From the NCBI GenBank assembly GCA_003151895.1, contig PLYX01000289.1, positions 577-22,606 on the forward strand: a stretch of 22,030 nucleotides of DNA, read 5' to 3'. Shown one piece after another: positions 5,824-14,230 of the stretch (positions are counted from its first letter, which is position 1; every line of letters begins with the position of its first letter). The translations under genes and the position numbers were made by a program. The notes beneath the pieces were generated by a model. The model had not been told where the DNA came from. It ran no database searches and was given only the letters and a program-made list of their open reading frames with translations. Origin of the DNA: Solirubrobacterales bacterium (GTDB lineage: Bacteria; Actinomycetota; Thermoleophilia; Solirubrobacterales; Solirubrobacteraceae).

Positions 5824-7989
5824 ATGAGCATCTCACGGTCCACGCGCGTCAATGGGCTGATCCTCGCCCTGTGCTCCGCTCTGGTGAGCGGCGCCGCCCT
5901 GACCGCCGCCTTCCCCGCCACGGCCGGCGCCGACGCGACAATCGCCCCTCCGCCTGTCCTCGGTTCCTCTGGGGTGCCCGATGGGCGTGTCTATGAAGAG
6001 GTCTCCCCTCCGAACAAGCACGGCAACGCCGCCGCCCCGCCGGTCAATTATGAAGCGCCAGCGATGTTCGCCGAAGCGGGCGGGGAGGGGGTCGCGTACA
6101 CCGTCAACGGGGCCGCGATCGGCAACACCCTGAGCGGTTTGCAGAGATTCATCGTGGCCAAACGCGGTGCTGAAGGCTGGGTGAACGCCGGCGCTCAGCC
6201 GCGGGCGATCGGAGAACAGAACCTGATCGCCGACAATCCTGCCGAAGTTGGCTTTTCGGCCGATCTCAACAAGGTCTTCTTCGGCTCCCAGGCTCAGTAC
6301 CTGGCAGAAGCGCCCACCAGCGCGCCACTTGTCTACGACATCGCGAACGGGTCGATCGGATGGCTCGATCCGCCGCCGGCCACCTCAGAAGAAAATGATA
6401 AACGTCCGAGCATACATAACATCGAAGCGGTGGTTGCTGGGTTCTCCTCGGACATGTCCACTTTCTATCTCAAGACGGAAACGGGTTTTTATGAGTGGCA
6501 CGATGGTGTCCTGAGTGTCGCCGGGGTATTGCCGGATAGATCGGTTGATCCACATGCGCAGGCCGCGGGCCGGCCGTTCGCTAGGGTCGAAGGCGGTCAA
6601 CTCGATCTTGAGAGCCAGTTGCGTAATCAGGTGTCCACTGATGGCTCGCGCGCGTTCTTTGTGTCATCCACAGGGGGAACCCCGGAGCTGTACGTACGCG
6701 AGACGGACGCGGGCGGCGTTCAGAGCACCGTCCTCGTCTCGCGTGACACGTTGCTCCCGTCGGTCAACGGACTGCCGGCCCCGGCTCCCGCAGGGGTCGA
6801 AGAGCTCGCGATCCCCGACTACAAACAAGAGGAAGGAGGCAACGAAAGCTATCCCAGCTTTGTGTATGCCTCCCCGGACGGCTCGCGCGCGTTCTTCGCG
6901 AGCGCCAGCCAGCTGACAAGCGATGCTCCCGCGGGCGGGGGAATGTACGAGTTCAACACAGACACGAACGTGCTGACGTACTTGCCGGGGGTGGGTGCTG
7001 CGCCGATTCTGACCTCGTCGCAGGACGGCACACGGTTTCTCTTCGATTCGCCTGCTGGCGGGTTGAGCGTGTGGTCTGAAACGGGCTCGAGCGGTGGCAC
7101 CGTGGTACCGATCGAGCCGCTCTCGATCAGCGGCGAAGCATGGGCCACGCCCGACGGGTCAGTGTTCGTGTTCGAATCGGCCGCCCCGCTCGCGGGGTTC
7201 AACAACGGCGGCAGCCACATCAGGCGCGCGGGTTTTGGCCTGAACCGCAACCAGGAGATATACCGCTATGACATGGCGGAAAACTCGCTCAGTTGCGTCT
7301 CCTGCCCACCAACCGGGATCGTCCCCACCGGCGACGCATACATCTCACACGCCACAAGCAACCCCAACTCGACGATTCTAGGGCCAATGCTGTTTCGTCC
7401 TCGTGGGGTCTCGACCGATGGCAGCCGGATCGTGTTCGATACGCCCGATCCGCTGGTCCCCCAGGACACGAATGCTCGCCCGCCGTCTAATGCCTTCGGC
7501 GGAGACACTTTCTTCGAAAACGGACGCGACGTGTACGAGTGGGAGAACGGAAAGATCTTCCTGATCTCAACCGGCACGAGCAGCGAAAACTCCTTCGTCG
7601 GCGATGAGAGCGCCAACGGCGACGACGTGTTCTTCTCCACCGCCCAGGGCCTCGCGCCTGGCGACACCGACGGAGGCTACGACGTCTACGACGCGAGGGT
7701 CCCGCGGCCCGGCGATCGACCTCCGCCGTCGCCGGTCGCCTGCGAAGGCGACGTTTGTCAAGGGCCACCCAGTGTTCCCTCGCTGCTCGGTACGCCCGCC
7801 AGCGCGACCTTCGACGGCCTCGGCAATCCCTCCCCGCCACCGCCATCGACCCCAGCCAAGAAAACGACGATCAAGAAGGCCGCCAAATGCAAGAAGGGCT
7901 TCGTCAGGAAGAAGAGCAAATGCGTCAAGAACGCGAGGCCCAAGAAGGCCAAGGCGAAACGGTCAACGCACGGCAAGGGGGGCAATTGA
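5824..7989 (+). CDS. Exported WD40/TolB-like beta-propeller protein with polybasic C-terminus (operon gene 1)
   Basis: 721 aa. The start is fixed by AGGAGG at 5811-5816, 7 nt before ATG. Residues 1-36 form a signal peptide with a cleavage site near AGA/DA, no lipobox. Residues 51-67 carry PDGRVYEEVSPPNKHG, shared with gene 4. From about 140 to 625 there are blade-like repeats: FSADLNKVFFGS, VSTDGSRAFFVSS, ASPDGSRAFFASA, SQDGTRFLFDSP, ATPDGSVFVFES and VSTDGSRIVFDTP. This is the xSxDGxxxxF signature of TolB/WD40-like propellers, which usually mediate binding and not catalysis. A CxxC motif (CVSCPPTG, about 491-498) and CEGDVCQ (about 640-646) may form disulfides. The C-terminal 45 residues are Pro- then Lys-rich with Cys pairs. 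It is first in the operon, behind the long leader. A locally AT-richer stretch lies at about 6390-6530. No enzyme active site recognised. Confidence 0.9.
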   Translation: MSISRSTRVNGLILALCSALVSGAALTAAFPATAGADATIAPPPVLGSSGVPDGRVYEEVSPPNKHGNAAAPPVNYEAPAMFAEAGGEGVAYTVNGAAIGNTLSGLQRFIVAKRGAEGWVNAGAQPRAIGEQNLIADNPAEVGFSADLNKVFFGSQAQYLAEAPTSAPLVYDIANGSIGWLDPPPATSEENDKRPSIHNIEAVVAGFSSDMSTFYLKTETGFYEWHDGVLSVAGVLPDRSVDPHAQAAGRPFARVEGGQLDLESQLRNQVSTDGSRAFFVSSTGGTPELYVRETDAGGVQSTVLVSRDTLLPSVNGLPAPAPAGVEELAIPDYKQEEGGNESYPSFVYASPDGSRAFFASASQLTSDAPAGGGMYEFNTDTNVLTYLPGVGAAPILTSSQDGTRFLFDSPAGGLSVWSETGSSGGTVVPIEPLSISGEAWATPDGSVFVFESAAPLAGFNNGGSHIRRAGFGLNRNQEIYRYDMAENSLSCVSCPPTGIVPTGDAYISHATSNPNSTILGPMLFRPRGVSTDGSRIVFDTPDPLVPQDTNARPPSNAFGGDTFFENGRDVYEWENGKIFLISTGTSSENSFVGDESANGDDVFFSTAQGLAPGDTDGGYDVYDARVPRPGDRPPPSPVACEGDVCQGPPSVPSLLGTPASATFDGLGNPSPPPPSTPAKKTTIKKAAKCKKGFVRKKSKCVKNARPKKAKAKRSTHGKGGN

Positions 7990-7991
7990 CA

Positions 7992-10900
7992 ATGCTGGCC
8001 TCACATAGATTTTCTACCCGTGGCACATGCAGGGTCGCGGTTATGATCCTGGCCCTCGCCTCGCTACTGGCTGTGCTTGCCGTTGTGAGCACGCCGGTGC
8101 TGGCGGCCGAAGAAACTCCGCAATGGAAGGTCACGTCAACCTCCGTCCCGACGAACCTCGCGCCGAACAGCCCGGTGAGCGAGACGGCCGACGTCACGAT
8201 CGACGCCACCGGTGGCACGTTCACCCTAGGATTGGGAGGCGAACCGCAAACGACGGCTATCCCGTATAACGCCAGTCCCGAAGCTGTGCAGGCCGCATTC
8301 CTAAACCTCAATGACCCGGCCGAGAAAGAAGTTACGGTGACTGGCACGCCGGGCGCATACGTCCTCAGTTATCCACCCGACATCAACGGGGGCTTCGGTC
8401 GCGAGGAACACGTGATCGCCAATGGCAGCAACCTGACAGGAGGCGAGCACGCAGCGACTGTCAGGATCGTGACCGTGGGCAGGACAGCCCCCACGCTCGT
8501 CGTGACAGCGATCAACGTCGGCGGCGGCTCGACCGACGGCGGTAGGATCACGCTGAGCGATTCGCTGCCAGCGGGCTTCACCGCGACGAGCGTCAAAGGT
8601 GTCGATGCTTACAAGCAAACGGAACTGGCGTGCACCGTGTCCCCGCTCCAGTGCACCTCCACGGGGGTGCCCGTCGACCCGGGCGACAACCTGATCATGG
8701 AAATTATCATGAGCGTGGCCGGCCCGCCGACCATCACAGAAGGAATGAGCATCTCCAACCATGCGAGCGTATCGGGTGGCGGCGCCGTCCCGGTGGCGGC
8801 GGACGTCCCGCTCACGATCAGCTCCACGACCGCCGGCTACGGCATCGTTCCCGGCAGTCTCGTGAGCGCCCTGTCTTCGACGCGAGCCGGCGCGCACGCG
8901 AACCTCACGACCGCGTTCACCTTGAATAGTGGCCCAGACCCGGACGAACGTCCGGTTGTGGACCCAAAGGATGTGGAGGCGGATATTCCGCGGGGCCTGA
9001 TCGGAAACGTGGTGGGCATGCCCCAGTGCACTCAACAGGGCGTCCAGGAACTCGTCGCCAGCAGCGGAAAGTCCTGTCCCCTCGACTCAATGGTCGGCAC
9101 GGCTACCCTGGGCCTCACCACCACTGTATTCGGGCCGGGGCTCACGCAGGGGTACGTGTTTCCCGTGTACAATATCGCGCCGTCGCCCGGAGAGCCCGCA
9201 GCGTTCGGCTTCCTTGCCATCGGGTTTCCCGTACGGCTGGACATCAGCGTGCTGTCCAACGGCGATTACGGCGTGCGCGCGACCGCCGGCAACATCAGCG
9301 AGGCCGGCGGCGACGTGAGCTCGGTCGTGACGATCTGGGGTGTTCCCGCCGATCACAACGGCCCAGGAGCCGATCAATCGAACGCGTACGGGGGCGCGTC
9401 GGGTGCCGTCCACTTCGGTGGTCCAGGCAGCGGTGCGCGGGTGCCCCTGTTGTCGAATCCCACGCAGTGCTCAGAACAGCTGTCGGGTACGATTTCAACG
9501 GATTCGTGGACGGAACCGGGTGTCTTCCACTCGGCCTCGGTATCGAGTGGCACGTTGACAGGCTGTGACGCGTTGCCGTTCTTCTCGTCGGCTTCGATGC
9601 TGCCCGACACCCTGCAGGCCGGTGCTCCGGCCGGCTACCACTTCGACCTGAAGGTCGATCGCTCGCAGGACACGGCGCCCGAAGGCGTCTCCGCGCCGGA
9701 CGTGAAGAACGTGGTCACGACGTTGCCGGTCGGGACCGTGATCTCGCCCTCGGCGGCGAACGGCCTCGCCGCGTGCCGGAACGATCCGGGGGTCGACCCG
9801 GCGTTCGCGCCGAACGAGTTCGGGTTGCACTCGCTGAACCTCGCCTCGTGCGATCAGGCGTCGCAGGTCGGCACGGTGCAGATCACCTCGCCGGATATCG
9901 CCGAACCGTTCGGCGGCGCGGTGTATCTCGCCAAGCCGGAATGTGAACCCTGTACCCCGCAGGACGCCGAAGACGGGAAGATGGTCAAGCTGTTGCTGCA
10001 GGCCAAGGGCGAGGGCGAAGGCGGCGTGCTGGTGAAGGTGGCAGGCTCGCTGTCTGTCAACCAGCAGACCGGCCAGTTGACCGCGACGTTCGCCAACAAT
10101 CCGCAGCTCCCGTTCAACGATCTCAAGCTCACGCTCGGCGGAGGGCCTCGCGCGACGCTTTCCAACCCGCGCGTCTGCGGTCCGGCGAGCACCAGCGTCG
10201 ATTTGACGCCGTGGAGCACCCCGTTCTCACCCGACAGCATCGATACGAGCACCTTCGAAGTCAGTGGCTGTCAGGCGCCACGGTTCGCGCCGTCCTTCAC
10301 GGCCGGCACGACGTCCAACCAGGCGGGCGGGTTCAGCCCGTTCACGCTCGCGTTCGGCCGCGGCGACGCCGACCAGTACCTGGCGGGCGTGCAGCTGCGC
10401 ACGCCGCCGGGACTGCTGGGGAGTCTCGCGACCGTGCCACTGTGCCCGGAACCGCAGGCGTCACAGGGCACGTGCGGTGCCGGCAGCCTGATCGGGCACA
10501 CCCAGGTGCTGACAGGCCCTGGCGCCGAGCCGTTCCTCGTCACCGGCGGTCAGGTGTTCCTCACCGGACCGTACAAGGGCGCGCCGTTCGGCCTGTCGAT
10601 CGTGGTGCCCGCGAAGGCGGGACCGTACACGCTCACCGGGACCAACGGCACCGGCAGCGTGGTCGTCCGCTCGACGATCAACATCGACCCGACCACATCG
10701 GCGTTGACGGTCACGAGCGACCCGTTGCCGACGATCCTGGACGGCATCCCGTTGCAGTTGAAAATCGTGAACGTCACAATCGACCGGCCGGACTTCACAT
10801 TCAACCCGACGAGCTGCGACAAGCTCCAGATCACCGGCACGCTGAGCAGCTCGGAAGGTATGTCCGAGGCGGTCTCCTCGCCGTTCCAGGTCACCAACTG

Positions 10901-11606
10901 CGAGGCGTTGAAGTTCAAGCCGAAGTTCACGGTCTCAACCTCCGGCAAGACCTCCAGGGCCAACGGCGCGAGCCTCGACGCGAAGGTGATCTACCCGGCC
11001 GGTTCGCAGGGCACGCAGGCGAACATCGCGAAGGTCAAGGTCGATCTCCCCAAGCAGTTGCCCTCGCGACTGACGACGTTGCAGAAGGCGTGCCCGGCGG
11101 CGACGTTCGCATCGAACGCGGCGAGCTGCCCGGCGGGGTCTGTGATCGGGATCGTCAAGGCGATCACGCCGATCCTCCCGGTCATGTTGACGGGCCCGGT
11201 GTACTTCGTCTCCTACGGCGGGGAAAAGTTCCCCGACCTCGTGATCGTCCTGCAGGGCGACGGCGTCAGGGTTGACCTGACCGCCGCGACGTTCATCAGC
11301 AAAGCGGGGATCACGTCGAGCACGTTCAAGACGATCCCCGACGTCCCTGTCAACAGCTTCGAGCTGTATCTCCCGGAGGGCAAGAGCTCCGCGCTGGCGG
11401 CGAACGGGAACCTCTGCACGTCAAAGCTGACGATGCCGACAGCGTTCATCGCCCAGAACGGCGCGGAAATCCACCAGTCGACCAAGATCGCCGTCAGCGG
11501 CTGCCCGAAAGCAAAGCGGGCGAAGACGGCGCGCAAGGCCAGCAAGGTGACCCGCGGAGCGCGAGCCGCCAAGCATCTCCACAGCAACCGGAGGGTTCAC
11601 CGATGA
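7992..11606 (+). CDS. Large exported cysteine-repeat protein (operon gene 2; paralogue of gene 5)
   Basis: 1204 aa from the ATG at 7992, 2 nt after the previous stop; AAGGGGGG (7975-7982) is its ribosome site, so translation is probably coupled. The upstream open frame to 7755 is shadow. Signal peptide about 1-39 (VLA/AE). Residues about 73-160 resemble the 'GTFTL...YNAS...VQAAF' beta-sandwich repeat seen in many bacterial surface proteins; about 165-280 is another Ig-like segment. Residues 320-1165 hold four copies of a unit with a Cys about 10-25 residues before C-x-x-x-S-x-[IV]-G (Cys pairs 346/362, 595/620, 818/828, 1034/1046), followed by G-x-[VL]-[YF]. The end is GCPKAK followed by an Arg/Lys-rich tail finishing NRRVHR. 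Full-length homologue of gene 5. Probably structural or adhesive; no catalytic motif seen. Confidence 0.9.
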   Translation: MLASHRFSTRGTCRVAVMILALASLLAVLAVVSTPVLAAEETPQWKVTSTSVPTNLAPNSPVSETADVTIDATGGTFTLGLGGEPQTTAIPYNASPEAVQAAFLNLNDPAEKEVTVTGTPGAYVLSYPPDINGGFGREEHVIANGSNLTGGEHAATVRIVTVGRTAPTLVVTAINVGGGSTDGGRITLSDSLPAGFTATSVKGVDAYKQTELACTVSPLQCTSTGVPVDPGDNLIMEIIMSVAGPPTITEGMSISNHASVSGGGAVPVAADVPLTISSTTAGYGIVPGSLVSALSSTRAGAHANLTTAFTLNSGPDPDERPVVDPKDVEADIPRGLIGNVVGMPQCTQQGVQELVASSGKSCPLDSMVGTATLGLTTTVFGPGLTQGYVFPVYNIAPSPGEPAAFGFLAIGFPVRLDISVLSNGDYGVRATAGNISEAGGDVSSVVTIWGVPADHNGPGADQSNAYGGASGAVHFGGPGSGARVPLLSNPTQCSEQLSGTISTDSWTEPGVFHSASVSSGTLTGCDALPFFSSASMLPDTLQAGAPAGYHFDLKVDRSQDTAPEGVSAPDVKNVVTTLPVGTVISPSAANGLAACRNDPGVDPAFAPNEFGLHSLNLASCDQASQVGTVQITSPDIAEPFGGAVYLAKPECEPCTPQDAEDGKMVKLLLQAKGEGEGGVLVKVAGSLSVNQQTGQLTATFANNPQLPFNDLKLTLGGGPRATLSNPRVCGPASTSVDLTPWSTPFSPDSIDTSTFEVSGCQAPRFAPSFTAGTTSNQAGGFSPFTLAFGRGDADQYLAGVQLRTPPGLLGSLATVPLCPEPQASQGTCGAGSLIGHTQVLTGPGAEPFLVTGGQVFLTGPYKGAPFGLSIVVPAKAGPYTLTGTNGTGSVVVRSTINIDPTTSALTVTSDPLPTILDGIPLQLKIVNVTIDRPDFTFNPTSCDKLQITGTLSSSEGMSEAVSSPFQVTNCEALKFKPKFTVSTSGKTSRANGASLDAKVIYPAGSQGTQANIAKVKVDLPKQLPSRLTTLQKACPAATFASNAASCPAGSVIGIVKAITPILPVMLTGPVYFVSYGGEKFPDLVIVLQGDGVRVDLTAATFISKAGITSSTFKTIPDVPVNSFELYLPEGKSSALAANGNLCTSKLTMPTAFIAQNGAEIHQSTKIAVSGCPKAKRAKTARKASKVTRGARAAKHLHSNRRVHR
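10914..11516 (+). repeat. Copy A of the 603-bp paralogous C-terminal block (gene 2)
   Basis: Encodes 201 residues that align gap-free with 21220-21822 in gene 5. By hand count about 151 of 201 residues are identical. Long nucleotide matches remain, for example within the codons for TFISKAGIT. The rest of the two genes is clearly more diverged, with indels. Confidence 0.85.
11590..11595 (+). promoter_or_regulatory. Ribosome-binding site of gene 3 inside the gene 2 tail codons
   Basis: GGAGGG lies 7 nt before the ATG at 11603. The same bases encode part of the tail Asn-Arg-Arg-Val of gene 2. The surrounding 13-mer CAACCGGAGGGTT (11585-11597) recurs exactly before gene 5 (18427-18439). Confidence 0.8.
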
Positions 11607-14155
11607 GCACGACACGCAGACTGACCGCGGCCGGCCTGATAACGCTCGGCCTCTTGGCCGGCGGGCTCGGGCTCTCATCCACCCTGGCGCTCGGCGCGGT
11701 CGGGCACAAATACGAAACCCAGATCGCCGGGAGATCTCCGAGCAGCCCGTTCGTCGAACCCTGGGGCTTGGCGTTCAACGGCGAAGGCGACCTGTACGTC
11801 ACCGACCCCTTGTCCGCTGAACTGGGTAGCGCCGCTGTGGTCGACGTGTTCGACCCTTCGAATGAACCGCTCGAGCAGTTCGGTAGTAAGGCTGCTCTGG
11901 GCGAGCCGTACTCGCGCGATCTCGCGATCAGCTCGACCGGCACGATCTATGTAGCCGATTCCCTCTGCGACTGCATACGCGTCCTCAACGCGCTCGGCGA
12001 AGAACAGGTCGCGTGGAACGGCGCGAACAGCACGAACGGATCGTTCGGACATGGTTACGTATCGGTCGCGGTCGACAACTCGACGAACCCCGCGGATACA
12101 CGCAAAGGCGACATATATGTTCAGGCCAGCCAATTCGGCGTGGTTGACGTCTACAAGCCGGCTGGCGAAAAAGAAGAAGGCATGTTCGAGGGGCAGTTGG
12201 TGCTGGCGGAAGGCTTCGAATTTGGCCAAAACGTCGAGATGGCGGTAGACGGTGCGACAGGGGACGTATACGTACCTAACGCCAGCGCCAAGGTAGTCGA
12301 TGTGTTCAACGCCAAAGGCGAAGCACAGCCCTCGCTCGAGCCCAAGGGCTCCGAAGTCCCGCTCATCGGCTCGCTTGGAGAACCGACCGCGATTGGACTA
12401 GATGAATCCGCGCACGAGGTCTACGTGGTTGATCGCGCCAACAAACAGGTCGACGAGTTCTCCATGCAGGGAAAATATCTGGGAAGCATCCGGGGCACGA
12501 AGTCGGCCGGCGGGCTCGTACCTTTCGCCCAGCCACGCGACGTTGCGGTCCAGCAGCTCGCCGGAGCTACCCACGGCGACGTATACGTCTCCGTGGGTAG
12601 CTCCTACGGGGAAGCGCACGCCGTGGATGTCTTCGGCCCCGACGAAGAAGGCCCGGCGGTCGAAGCGCCCGTGACCGAAGCTGTGAGCGGCGAAACAGCG
12701 AGCAGTGCCGTGCTGCACGGAGAGCTGAACCCCCCGCCGGCCGCGAAGAGCAAGGTGGCCTGGTACTTCGAGTACAACCGCGGCGCCGGCTGCACAGGCG
12801 GCCCCACGACACCGTTCGAACCGGAAGCCGAAGTCCAGGCGCTGAAGGTCTCCAAGGAAATCACAGGACTCGAACCGGACACCCAATACACGGCGTGCGT
12901 GGTCGCGGAAAGCAACTTCGGTCAGAACGTCGGCGCGCCGGTGCCGTTCACCACGTCCAAGGTGCCCCCCGGGGTCGATGAAGAGAGCGTCTCCAACCTG
13001 ACCGCATCGAGTGCGACGATCGACGCGCAGATCAACCCCTACAACCAGGAAACGTTCTGCGTGCTCGAATACGGGACCGACAGCACACTTGCAACGAAGG
13101 AATTCGCCTCGTGCGGGGAACTCCCGGCATCGCTCGGCGACCAGCCCGCGAGCGCTTCGATCGAAGGTCTGGAAGCCGACACGACCTACTACTACCGGGT
13201 CTTCGCCCTCAACGGGAGCGGGGAAAAGGGCGAAGGCGCCATCCAGCCATTCAAGACGGTCGGGAGTCCGCTGGCGAGCACAGGTGAAGCGAGCAGCGTC
13301 ACACCGATCACGGCGGCGCTCTCGGGCACGATCGACCCCGAACGCGGCGCCACCCGCTATCACTTCATCTACGTCGACCAGGCCACCTACGAACGGGCCG
13401 TGGCGGAAGGCGCCGCGAACCCGTACGCCGAAGGTGGAGCAACGATCGACGGTGAAGTGGCGGCGGGCAACAGCACCGTCGCGGCCCCACCGCTGCTCGC
13501 CGTCGGGCTGCTGCCGGAAACGACCTACCACTACGCGCTCGTGGCAACCAACAACGCGGGCACGGCTACCGGCGGCGACGCGACGTTCACGACCGGCGCG
13601 GGGACGCCGCCGATCGTCACGACCGGCGCCGCGAGCGCGATCACCCTGAGCACCGCTACGCTCGCGGGCACGGTCGACACACGGGGCCTGAATGTCAGCT
13701 ATGCGTTCGAGGTCTCCACCGACCCCGGCAACTATGGGGCGCCGTCGGGCGCGGGCGCGATCGGCGCGGGCCCCAGCGAAGCGATCGTGCAGACGAGCCT
13801 CCAGGGCCTGCAGCCGGGTACGACCTATTACTACAGGCTGCTGGCGACCAGCACCGACGGCACGAGCTACGGGGTCGGGCACTCATTCACCACCCAGGGC
13901 TTCTCCAGCCTACTCATCCAGCCCGCGACCCCCCCGCTGATCGGGACCCCGAACATCGCGTTCCCGACCGACGAAGGGACGGTTCAGACGCCGCCCAGGC
14001 CGCTGACGCGGGCACAGAAGCTCACCAAGGCACTCAGGGCCTGCAGGTCCAAGCACGACAAGCGTAAGCGGGCCCGCTGCGAAAAGAGCGCTCACAACCT
14101 ATACGGCGCGTCGAAAGCCAGGCGCGCCCCACGCCACATCAGCCGAAAGGGCTAA
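11603..14155 (+). CDS. Exported NHL-propeller plus fibronectin-like repeat protein (operon gene 3)
   Basis: 850 aa; the ATG overlaps the gene 2 stop by 4 nt (ATGA). Signal peptide about 1-32. Residues about 50-345 form six NHL-type blades, e.g. PWGLAFNGEGDLYVTD, DLAISSTGTIYVADS, MAVDGATGDVYV, AIGLDESAHEVYVVD and DVAVQQ...GDVYVS, each followed by a 'VDVF'-like strand: a six-bladed propeller. Four fibronectin/Ig-like domains follow at about 352-452, 456-553, 555-664 and 669-764, each with TxxTA-type start, GxxNP or GTID strand, LxPxTxYxYR and a final FTT. The tail (about 797-850) is PRPLTRAQKLTKAL followed by basic residues and two Cys. Pieces of both parts reappear in gene 4. NHL propellers bind proteins, RNA or sugars; which applies here cannot be said. 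Confidence 0.9.
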   Translation: MSTTRRLTAAGLITLGLLAGGLGLSSTLALGAVGHKYETQIAGRSPSSPFVEPWGLAFNGEGDLYVTDPLSAELGSAAVVDVFDPSNEPLEQFGSKAALGEPYSRDLAISSTGTIYVADSLCDCIRVLNALGEEQVAWNGANSTNGSFGHGYVSVAVDNSTNPADTRKGDIYVQASQFGVVDVYKPAGEKEEGMFEGQLVLAEGFEFGQNVEMAVDGATGDVYVPNASAKVVDVFNAKGEAQPSLEPKGSEVPLIGSLGEPTAIGLDESAHEVYVVDRANKQVDEFSMQGKYLGSIRGTKSAGGLVPFAQPRDVAVQQLAGATHGDVYVSVGSSYGEAHAVDVFGPDEEGPAVEAPVTEAVSGETASSAVLHGELNPPPAAKSKVAWYFEYNRGAGCTGGPTTPFEPEAEVQALKVSKEITGLEPDTQYTACVVAESNFGQNVGAPVPFTTSKVPPGVDEESVSNLTASSATIDAQINPYNQETFCVLEYGTDSTLATKEFASCGELPASLGDQPASASIEGLEADTTYYYRVFALNGSGEKGEGAIQPFKTVGSPLASTGEASSVTPITAALSGTIDPERGATRYHFIYVDQATYERAVAEGAANPYAEGGATIDGEVAAGNSTVAAPPLLAVGLLPETTYHYALVATNNAGTATGGDATFTTGAGTPPIVTTGAASAITLSTATLAGTVDTRGLNVSYAFEVSTDPGNYGAPSGAGAIGAGPSEAIVQTSLQGLQPGTTYYYRLLATSTDGTSYGVGHSFTTQGFSSLLIQPATPPLIGTPNIAFPTDEGTVQTPPRPLTRAQKLTKALRACRSKHDKRKRARCEKSAHNLYGASKARRAPRHISRKG

Positions 14156-14163
14156 ATGATGCG
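13997..14163 (+). repeat. Copy A of the basic-tail/gene-junction repeat (end of gene 3)
   Basis: A 31-bp perfect direct repeat begins at 13997 and again at 18284; it encodes RPLTRAQKLT. Similarity continues in degenerate form through the tail to the stop and ends with TAAATGATGCG, present at both 14153-14163 and 18439-18449. This marks the end of the copy in gene 3. Confidence 0.7.
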
Positions 14164-14215
14164 ACCCCACCGCTCCCACCCGCTGGCCCTTGTGGGCGCA
14201 ATCGATGGATCCAGC

Positions 14216-14224
14216 AAGGAGAGG
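14216..14224 (+). promoter_or_regulatory. Ribosome-binding site that decides the gene 4 start (GTG at 14231)
   Basis: AAGGAGAGG ends 6 nt before an in-frame GTG at 14231. The ATGs at 14156 and 14159 have no comparable site and would put a hydrophilic 25-residue extension before the signal peptide. Confidence 0.65.
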
Positions 14225-14230
14225 TTGAAC

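Noticed and set aside
5423..5827. 134-codon plus-strand frame in the long gap
   Set aside because: Arg/Ser/Pro-rich with no domain; it runs through three hairpins and across the ribosome site of gene 1, so it fits untranslated leader better.
7755..7991. N-terminal extension of gene 2 into gene 1
   Set aside because: Would precede a clean signal peptide with Arg/Gln-rich shadow of gene 1; the ATG at 7992 has a ribosome site and follows the stop by 2 nt.
12398..13882. 494-codon open frame on the minus strand opposite gene 3
   Set aside because: Arg/Val/Gly-rich antisense of a convincing repeat-domain gene, without ribosome site or recognisable motifs; long antisense frames are expected in such high-GC coding DNA.
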